Position numbers and translations under genes: made by a program. This document shows, piece after piece, positions 56,660 to 64,000 of a DNA stretch of 64,000 bases (positions within the stretch are counted from its first letter, which is position 1; each line of letters starts with the position of its first letter). The stretch covers positions 138,654,303 to 138,718,302 of the forward strand of contig JAHLJT010009436.1 of the NCBI GenBank assembly GCA_031308135.1, given 5' to 3'. The notes under the pieces are model-generated. The model saw only the letters and a list, made by a program, of their open reading frames with translations. It searched no databases and had not been told where the DNA came from. The stretch is from Acheta domesticus (Eukaryota > Arthropoda > Insecta > Orthoptera > Gryllidae).

Positions 56660-58726
56660 ATGTCGCGTTCAATTTCCCGCAAGGCGCTTTTCAATGTATG
56701 GGTTAAAAGTGCTAAAGAATCAAAGTTTGATGATTTAACTTCGTTTGTTTATCAAGAATTGGTACAACAATGGGATACAACAATGACTGAAAGTATGTGG
56801 GAAAATGTAAAAAAGAAAATTAGCAAGTTTTGTCACACTATTAATGGAAAATGGGAAAAAACAGGAAGGCACAAGCAGCGTTTTCTTCATTACAATTCTT
56901 CGTGGCTGAATGAGGAAATTATTTTTGAATTTAATAGTGTTCCTCAGTCAGACAAAACTCCAATGACAGGACCTGGCCGGCCAGCAAAATCGTTTCATTC
57001 TTGTGCCCCTTCTACTAAAAGGCAGAAAGTTAAGCATCTTTTAGAGTCATCCACCGCAGAGTTGAGTATGGCAGCAGGGATTCTGTTAAGACAAGACGGG
57101 AAAAGGGATTCGGCAGCAATTGTGAAAGAACTCTCTACTGCGTCTCCAAACAGGGGGACAGTTATTAAGAAGGCCCGCAAATCTCTGTTGCAGAAGCCAG
57201 AGTTATTACCGGAACAAGCCCTTGCTTTAATGGTAGACATTAATTTGTCTAGTCGTCAATATAAACGACTACGAGAGCAAGCTGTTAACTTAAATTGTAA
57301 CTTTTATCCACCCTATCATAAAGTTAAGAAATCTAAAGAGTTGTGCTATCCAAAAGGTATGATAATAACAGAAATTTCGGCAGAAATACCTCTACAGTCG
57401 CTCCTTGATCATACGATCACTCGCTTATGCCAAACTGAAGAGGTCAGTAACAAATTGCGTTTATCAAAAAGCAACTCATTCCAAATCATAATGAAATGGG
57501 GTTGCGATGGAACGGGGCACAGTCGCTACAAACAGAAGTTTTCAGAAGAACATTTCAGTGATGAAACTTTGTTCTGTATTTCTGTAGTTCCATTGCAAAT
57601 CAATTATTCTTTAGACAATTCGATCAACATCATTTGGAAAAATCTTGTTCCATCGTCCACTAAATACTGTCGCCCAACTAAATTTATTTTCGCTAAAGAA
57701 TCAGCCAACTTAATTGCAACAGAAGTCGACAAGATGAAGGATAAAATTAAATCTCTTGCACCAACAATCATTGTTGTTGACCATTTGGAAATGACTGTAA
57801 CTCCCGTTTTGGTATTTTGCATGGTAGACGGCAAAGTATGTAATGCCGTGGCAGGTTCTTCTTCTCAGACATGTTATCTGTGTGGGGCAAAACCGAGTGA
57901 TATGAACAATTTAAACGTCTTATCAAGGAAAGAAGTTAAAAGAGAGTTCCTTTCCTTTGGTTTATCACCCCTTCACTCATGGATTAGGTTGTTTGAATGC
58001 ATCCTTCATATTTCTTATCGCCTCGAAATTAAAACCTGGCAAGCAAGGAGTCCTGAAAACAAAGAAAAAGTTTTGAAGAAGAAGAAATTTGTCCAGGATA
58101 GATTTAGAAGTGAGTTAGGTATTTTAATCGACATCCCCAAGCAGCATAGCGGCAGTACGAATGACGGTAACTCTGCGCGAAAATTTTTTAGAAACCCCGA
58201 AAAAGCAGCAGAAATAACGGGCGTGAATCTAGATTTGATCAGACGTTTGGGAATAATTCTTGAATGCATAAATTGTGGGGAAAAAATTAATTCAGAGAAA
58301 TTTGAAGGATTCACTAAAGAGACCCAAAACATTTACCTTAAAAATTACAGTTGGTATCCAATGCCTGTGAGCCTTCACAAAATTTTATTCCATGGAAGGG
58401 AAATCATTGAAACATGTATCTTACCTATTGGACAATATTCGGAAGAAGCACAAGAAGCAAGAAATAAACACTCTAAGCACTACAGAGAGTTCTTTACTAG
58501 GAAGACCTCCAGAATAGACACAAACACAGACCTACTGAACAGACTCCTCATTACTTCAGATCCATTTATAGCAAGTTTACGAACATCTTCAAAATTAAGA
58601 AAGAAAAGTGTAAATAAAGAAATGATGAAATTATTAGATGTTGATTCAGTAACAATGGCAGTTGATGATTCTGAAGACTCATCAGATAGTAGCAGTAGTA
58701 GCAATACATTCAGTGATTCTGACTAA
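56660..58726 (+). CDS. Transib transposase (RAG1-core-like DDE recombinase), intact
   Basis: A DDE recombinase that should nick and hairpin DNA at the element ends. I prefer the ATG at 56660 (MSRSISRK, 688 aa) because a splice acceptor ends just before it; an upstream in-frame ATG at 56603 would give 707 aa. In the 707 numbering, the first catalytic Asp is D302 in KWGCDGTGHSRYKQKF. The second is D409 in MVDGKVCNAV, followed by a CxxC zinc pair (C424, C427, TCYLCGA) as in RAG1 YDEKL...CTLC. GNSARKF near 530 parallels RAG1 GNFARKL, HKILFH gives the zinc His pair (592, 597), and E618 in EEAQEARNK is the likely third acid. The N-terminal third is basic and lacks the RAG1 RING region; the C-terminus is Ser/Asp-rich. 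Alignment to RAG1 is by eye. No stop or shift occurs in the frame. Confidence 0.9.
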   Translation: MSRSISRKALFNVWVKSAKESKFDDLTSFVYQELVQQWDTTMTESMWENVKKKISKFCHTINGKWEKTGRHKQRFLHYNSSWLNEEIIFEFNSVPQSDKTPMTGPGRPAKSFHSCAPSTKRQKVKHLLESSTAELSMAAGILLRQDGKRDSAAIVKELSTASPNRGTVIKKARKSLLQKPELLPEQALALMVDINLSSRQYKRLREQAVNLNCNFYPPYHKVKKSKELCYPKGMIITEISAEIPLQSLLDHTITRLCQTEEVSNKLRLSKSNSFQIIMKWGCDGTGHSRYKQKFSEEHFSDETLFCISVVPLQINYSLDNSINIIWKNLVPSSTKYCRPTKFIFAKESANLIATEVDKMKDKIKSLAPTIIVVDHLEMTVTPVLVFCMVDGKVCNAVAGSSSQTCYLCGAKPSDMNNLNVLSRKEVKREFLSFGLSPLHSWIRLFECILHISYRLEIKTWQARSPENKEKVLKKKKFVQDRFRSELGILIDIPKQHSGSTNDGNSARKFFRNPEKAAEITGVNLDLIRRLGIILECINCGEKINSEKFEGFTKETQNIYLKNYSWYPMPVSLHKILFHGREIIETCILPIGQYSEEAQEARNKHSKHYREFFTRKTSRIDTNTDLLNRLLITSDPFIASLRTSSKLRKKSVNKEMMKLLDVDSVTMAVDDSEDSSDSSSSSNTFSDSD

Positions 58727-58903
58727 TTTTTTATGTTCTTTAAAAAAATACTGTGTTCGCTTTAAAAATATTATTCTTTCTTAATATGTATCTCCGTAGT
58801 TAATTTACCTAACATTGATGCATATAAATATGTTCTATCTGCTATTTCATTAAAGAATTACCGTTTAATTTTGTATTTTAAATTATATAATTATATATGT
58901 TGC

Positions 58904-58909
58904 AATAAA
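58904..58909 (+). terminator. Polyadenylation signal AATAAA of the Transib gene
   Basis: AATAAA lies 178 bp after the transposase stop and 149 bp inside the right end. Confidence 0.55.
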
Positions 58910-59019
58910 GTTATTTATGTTGCAATAATTAATGCAATTTGTTGACTGTACTCATTTTGTAATATTTCAGTAATATACAATATGGTTTCTTTAATTTTCA
59001 CTCTTTTTCTTAGCAATTA

Positions 59020-59058
59020 GAATTTCTGTTCCATAGATCCTCAAAATTACACACTGTG
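59020..59058 (-). repeat. Transib right terminal inverted repeat
   Basis: Mirror of the left end: CACTGTG at 59052-59058 is the outer heptamer, and GAATTTCT at 59020-59027 is the inner block at the same distance as on the left. Confidence 0.9.
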
Positions 59059-59063
59059 CGCCG

Positions 59064-62003
59064 CGCGATAGGAGGGCTGGAAAGAACTATTCTCCCGATT
59101 TGGCGAGGAAAAGTAATCGTTTTCAGCGTTCTATACGAAAATTTATCGACAAATTTTGTAAATATCAATTGTTTTATGTCGCTGAAAAGCAAAAATTGAA
59201 GAAACCTCTGTCGATATGGTTCGAGTCGATGCTTTGAGATTTTGAAAAAGATTCTTTAAAATTTGGGGCTATGAGGGTTGGTAATATGTCAGAAGGAAAT
59301 TAAGGAGCATCGTATTCTACATCGTTAGTGATAGAAAATACTTTTTTAACAAAGGAATATAACTTTAACAATATTAATGGATGACTTACAGTTAAGATGT
59401 TAAAAAACTGCCAACTTGACGAATCCTGCATAAATTCCTTCCGTCCTTTCATTAATACCTTTTATGTGTAGATGAAATATATCGCATCATTTTCATTGCC
59501 GCATTATTCCTAGAAGATTAATTTGAAATTGTAAGGACTTGATATGATAGCTTTTTGTCAACGTATGATACGAATCCCATACGAAATATCTTCACCTGCG
59601 TCAGAGAGTGAAATTGCCGAACATCAGTGCATGATGAGTCGCCTACCCAATCAGGGACAAATACTTCAGTGCTCCAGGAAAGTCACGCTACACGCAGCCA
59701 AAACAGGGACGCCTACCAAATATTGTATTCATAATGGTAGCAACCTGATACATGGAAACAACTGAAAGGGATATCACTTCAAGAAGGTATTATGATTGTG
59801 GTGAGTATGCAATTTAGGTTTTCTTTTCTTATAAGATGCGGCGTGTGCTACCGACGTAATTTCTGTTGCATGCACTCACACCAGCAAGGTTCTACTGAGG
59901 AGAGATTTTCCTGACACGCTTCGTTAAATGAGATTTCCCACTATGAGAGGTTATTGAGATAATGATACTTGAAAAGTTATCGAGAAAAGATAAGGATGAA
60001 AATGTTTAAGAAGTTACAACGCTTTAAGTCGTAAATTAATTTCTAAGATTTATATGTTATTTCAATCTGTGAAATGCAATGAAACTTTTCAAGGTACTGT
60101 GAACACGTCAGCGTGCCTTGGAGAATACTTCAAGTCTATTTTTGACTGTACTTTGCTGTGTTGCAAATGCGTGAGTTACAAAGTGGGGTCTGATTGTTCA
60201 ATCGAATTAACGAATTTGAAATATTCCAGAACATTCAATCTGGTAGTCATGATTGACTGGCTACAATTTTGCGCGGTGGGTACAGGGCTTACCGACGAAT
60301 TTCGGAAAAACGTCCGGTAGCAATGCATGCAAGGTTAACTCTATGACTTGCTATCCTGTTACACAAAGGCGTGCAGAGCAGTGCATGTTTCTAGCTATGA
60401 TAGATAAAAAGGAGATGATGGCTAAGAATAAATATGTTTGTATGAAGCGTGATGTGCGCTGAGATGCCTTCGCAGAAAATGCAGAATTAAGCGTCATAGC
60501 AGTATGTGCATATGCATCACATTGTCCTTGCCTGGAAACAACCACTTCATTCTGACGAGAAAAGTTTGTAAAAACCCTATCATACGGGGTTTCGCCAGCG
60601 TTAGCGATGAAGTGCTTTTATTGTCCGCAAATATTTCATTATATATCATGGCAAAAAGTTAAAATACCGAGAAGCGAATTGTGAAAATACAGTCTCGCCT
60701 GGTAATCGTGTGCAAGTTGCATGTTTGTGTGCTTACATCATTACGCAATGCGAGTTGAATACAAATTATAACAATTCTCTTTTTTATGAAAAAATACTTC
60801 TGCTCTGTTTAATATTTAGATTGCTCTGATAAATCATTTTGCTTGTATTTTAAATAATGCAGAGAAAAAACTGAAATTTAGAAATAATTATATTACGACT
60901 CCAGATGTTTGTTGATACCACACGCAACAAACAGTAGTTAGACAGGATGAACACTTTCCCTAGTTTCTTATATATTTCAGGAAAGTTCTGAAATAGAATT
61001 CGCCACACTGGTGCTCCCCTCTTCTTGCTATCAAGCGACCTCAACGCCACCTTAAGTTTGACCTAACCTCTCCTGAACCCTTGCAAGATTTTTGCTGGCC
61101 CTCGTGATTTTGGTGTGCATTTCATAAAAAAATATCTACCAGAAAAATTGTTAGGCAATATATCACATCTTTTTATAACTGGTTTTCATGTATCACCTAT
61201 GGCAAATGTTATATTGTCATACAACAGAAGCAAAGTTCTCAAAATCAAAATTAAAAATCGCTCACCCTTCATGGTACTATTACGTTCTTTCAAGTCACGC
61301 ACAGACAAATTCAGATACGAACACATTTGCACGCAAAAGCCATAAATGACATTCACGAGACATTTATAATTTGAAAGGTTATCTTGATGCAAAAACATTA
61401 GCAAGCAAAATGTCATACTAATCGAGGATGGAGAAAGATTCAAGGAACACAAAATTGTAAAGCTTGAAATTTTTACGCCATTTATTTGCTGTATACACAA
61501 TGCCTTTGTTTGAACACATTCTAGAATAGCTCTCATATCTTAAAATTTCAATTCCTGAAGTCATCAAAAGAAATACCAATAGATCGAGAAACAGAATTGA
61601 AACATGAACATTTGCTGACAATTTTTGGTGACGTCTAACAATGGATGGAGACTGATGTCAATAAGTGTAAATGGAATATTGGAAAGTGATGGAGCGCACA
61701 TTTATGACATCTCAGGCAGCGATGGAAAACCTCGTTTCACATTCTTAAGTTCAGGTCACTCCCATCTCACCGCCTCCATCTCGAGCACCACAGAAGCTAC
61801 CTGTGCCACTATAGGCTCTCCAATACATTTATCATCAAGACTCCGTTGCTTACTTATGTACATTTAACAAAAATAAGAATAAACTACTGATATAAATTAA
61901 CAATTTTACCTTTATATTTCATTTTTGATGAGAAATTTAAAATAATTGTATGCTAGAATAATAATTAGTGAATAAAATAATGAGTGAATGAGCGAACAAC
62001 GAT
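59064..62003. other. Intergenic stretch right of the Transib element
   Basis: 59205-59275 (GCTTTGAGATTTTGAAAAAG) resembles 46735-46765 inside the foldback element. No gene recognised; frames such as 60054-60320 and 61625-61867 (plus) lack motifs. Confidence 0.4.
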
Positions 62004-62379
62004 CAGGGTTGCTAGATTGGGTGGAATTCTGCTTTTTGGGCTGAAAAACGGCTCTCTCTCTCGCGTGACAAAAATTGACTAGGTGGAATACCTCCCAATG
62101 GGCGGAAATGCATAAAAACGTATGCAGTTTTGGGCGAGTTTATAGATTAAGATATTTTTTAAAAACAATCACAACTACGTTGACAATGAGTTTGATTTTT
62201 CGTTGTTTTTTTTTTACTTTTTATTTTAGACATTTCATTTTCTTTAGACATTCCGTTTCATTTCAGACATTTATTTTAGACATTCTTATTATTTTAGACA
62301 TTTCATTTCTTTTTATATTAGACATTCATTTTAGGCATTTTTTATGTTAGTCATGATTTTTCATTAATCATTTGTTAAT
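62004..62379 (+). repeat. Dispersed repeat, copy B, with an internal minisatellite
   Basis: CAGGGTTGCTAGATTGGGTG starts the copy, and ATTTTTCATTAATCATTTGTT ends the match with copy A (33553-33782, inverted). Between about 62212 and 62345 it carries roughly ten degenerate TTTTAGACATTTC units that copy A lacks, an expansion of ~130 bp within the repeat. Confidence 0.85.
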
Positions 62380-62970
62380 TCGTTCAAATTTACTTTGGGA
62401 AGTGAGTAATGTTATTTCTTAGACCTCTGGTATAGGATGTGTTCTAAAAGTGATAGCGTCGTGTCCTGTACAACATGTGTATATAATTTACTACATTCGA
62501 AATACTTGCATTTAATTTTAGAACACATTTAACATTGGTCATCTTTTGGAAGTAAGCTGTCAGCATTTTCTGCCAGCATTTTCTGTTAAGAGAATAAGCA
62601 TGCTGATGTAAGCATTTATCTGGTAGTCTTTGAAGCACGGATATTTAAGAGGAGCAAGGAAAGTGAAAATGGGAAAGTGGAGAAATTATTTTATCCTTTA
62701 AAGTATTTCTCCCATCTGCTGTAGTCATAAGAATATCATTTGCTGCAGTCATAACTAATTTTTAAATATTAAGATATAACTTATTACAAAAAAGTTTTTT
62801 TTATCGGGTACATGCGTCTCTAACCCCTGTTAACACGCAACCCTACAGGTTTGTTAAGTGCTTTAGTACCTACCTGTATGTTAAGAAATTTAACATCCTT
62901 AGCAATGTAAATAAATAACCATCGATTCATTGTAAGTAAAATGTTTATTAAGAAAAAATATGTCAATGTA
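62380..62970. other. Non-coding stretch
   Basis: Contains a short duplication around CAGCATTTTCTG (62562-62587). No gene. Confidence 0.4.
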
Positions 62971-63202
62971 CAAAACAAATCTGATTCTAACAATTCAGAA
63001 TAAAAAAAGGAACTCATATTAGTTTTGGGAATAATTATTGTTAATTGTAATATTAATAGTGTAATTAAAAAATTGTATTACATATACAAAACAAATCTGA
63101 TTCTAACAATTCAGAATAAAAAAAGGAACTCATATTAGTTTTGGGGATAATTATTGTTAATTGTAATATTAATAGTGCAATTAAAAAACTGTATTACATA
63201 TA
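62971..63202. repeat. 116-bp tandem duplication
   Basis: 62971-63086 and 63087-63202, with only a few substitutions by eye (for example GGGAATAATT against GGGGATAATT), so it is recent. AT-rich, non-coding. Confidence 0.93.
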
Positions 63203-64000
63203 TTAGCCTCATTTTCCTGGCATTCCACCACATGAAACTCTTCTCCGTTAATCTAGTCGACGCGCCAACTTCCTCACCGAACGTCATTTCTTTAGGTCCC
63301 TTTAGGTTCAGGAGAATTATTGGCATCCATCTTCTCTCAAACCATATTATATGAATATTGTTTAAATAGATATATCTCAAGCAACACCCAAAGTATCGCA
63401 GTAACGTTCTCAGTTCCGCTACGCTCCGTATCGATTTTTAAGTTTTGACCTCTGTTCAATCTCGCAAACAACCACGAGGAAACTCGCCAGCAGAGAGCTG
63501 CCTCAAATTGTCTTTCCCCCGCGCGACCAACATTCTTCGGCTGCCCCACCTTCAAAGTTTCTCACGGCTGTAGCTAGGCTATACAAAATATAAGAAATGA
63601 AACACAGATGTCCAAGCCACAAAACAATTCTCGTCGAGCCCTCTCTGCCGCAAGCGCCGAAACACCGCGCACCGCGTATTGTACTGTAAGCCGGGGAAGG
63701 AGCGACAGGGCATTTACCCACCGCCGGCGCGCCGGGCGCGCGGCCCTCAAGCCATTAGCCGTTTACCTGCACTTTTCTCAGTCTTCGGCGGCCAGACATA
63801 TTTACAAACATTCCAAATATCGCTACGTGCCTCCCGCCCCAATACTGGCGTTAGTATTGACGACCACGAACGCATCTGCTAGGCAGCCGCGCCCGCGCCC
63901 GCGCCCGCCTTACCGCCCTTTTCTCTCAACCAGCATCGCTGTTCCCGTGAGAAAATACCAAACCTTGCTAACGAGATGCAGCCATCGCGGGCACAGCCAG
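63203..64000. other. Unassigned DNA rising to a GC-rich right end
   Basis: From ~63640 GC content climbs, with CG-dense runs at 63720-63750 and a short (GCCCGC)n at 63887-63908. It could be a promoter region of a gene beyond the window; no exon is visible here. Confidence 0.35.

Larger units (their letters stand above)
56113..59058 (+). mobile_element. Transib DNA transposon, structurally complete, 2946 bp
   Basis: Ends CACAGTGTGTAATTT and, on the other strand, the same 15 bases. The flanking duplication is CGCCG, perfect at 56108-56112 and 59059-59063. Transib elements are known for 5-bp GC-rich duplications and for CAC-starting termini related to RAG recombination signal heptamers. Between the ends lie a ~360-bp 5' region, a probable 5'UTR intron (56477-56658), one unbroken transposase frame (56660-58726) and a polyadenylation signal at 58904. 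No damage is visible in the ends, target duplication or reading frame, so the copy is a good candidate for a recently active element. Confidence 0.92.

Overview
The window is nuclear DNA of an arthropod, most likely an insect with a large, repeat-rich genome. Evidence for this is the AT-rich background, split genes with GT..AG introns, an r-type opsin exon, and the transposon families present (R4/Dong, BEL/Pao, Ty3/gypsy, pogo/Tigger, Transib, tRNA-derived SINEs). No rRNA, tRNA gene, CRISPR array or bacterial-type operon was seen. Host coding DNA is scarce: the only host exon I can support is the first coding exon of an opsin on the minus strand (18175-18386). Everything else that can be named is mobile or repetitive.

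Layout. 1-10529: an old R4/Dong-type non-LTR retrotransposon (RT plus C-terminal PD-(D/E)XK endonuclease, six in-frame stops, (TAA)n tail). It is split by a young BEL/Pao LTR element (1587-9895) with 865-bp LTRs that differ at about two positions and a perfect 5-bp target duplication. The BEL element has a stop in its gag zinc knuckle, a pol frameshift and no integrase core, so it probably moved in trans. 10530-18174: mostly unassigned DNA with an 8-bp microsatellite, a possible Ty3/gypsy LTR edge and primer site, a fragment of a dispersed gene family, and a pogo-type MITE. 18175-22330: the opsin exon, a possible piggyBac remnant, a SINE head and a GC-rich block. 22620-36780: a second R4 fragment, a 195-bp tandem duplication, three SINEs and long stretches without recognisable genes. 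36781-38720: a decayed Ty3/gypsy pol.

40094-48597 is an 8.5-kb foldback-type element. It has a perfect 9-bp target duplication and arms built of a 157-bp tandem unit (10 copies left, 9 right, inverted). Its terminal sequence recurs as an internal palindrome in each arm, and the interior carries a separate ~352-bp tandem array. No transposase is visible in it. 49600-50690 is another gypsy gag-pol remnant on the minus strand. 52900-53473 is a pogo/Tigger derivative.

56113-59058 is a structurally complete Transib element, the transposon group related to the RAG1 core of V(D)J recombinase. It has one unbroken transposase frame with the expected D, D, E, CxxC and HxxxxH residues, a probable 5'UTR intron, termini starting CACAGTG and a 5-bp CGCCG target duplication. 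The last 5 kb hold an inverted partner of a repeat at 33.5 kb, a minisatellite, a 116-bp tandem duplication and a GC-rich end.

The two observations most worth following are the intact Transib copy and the foldback element. All family assignments come from reading motifs; no database search was run.
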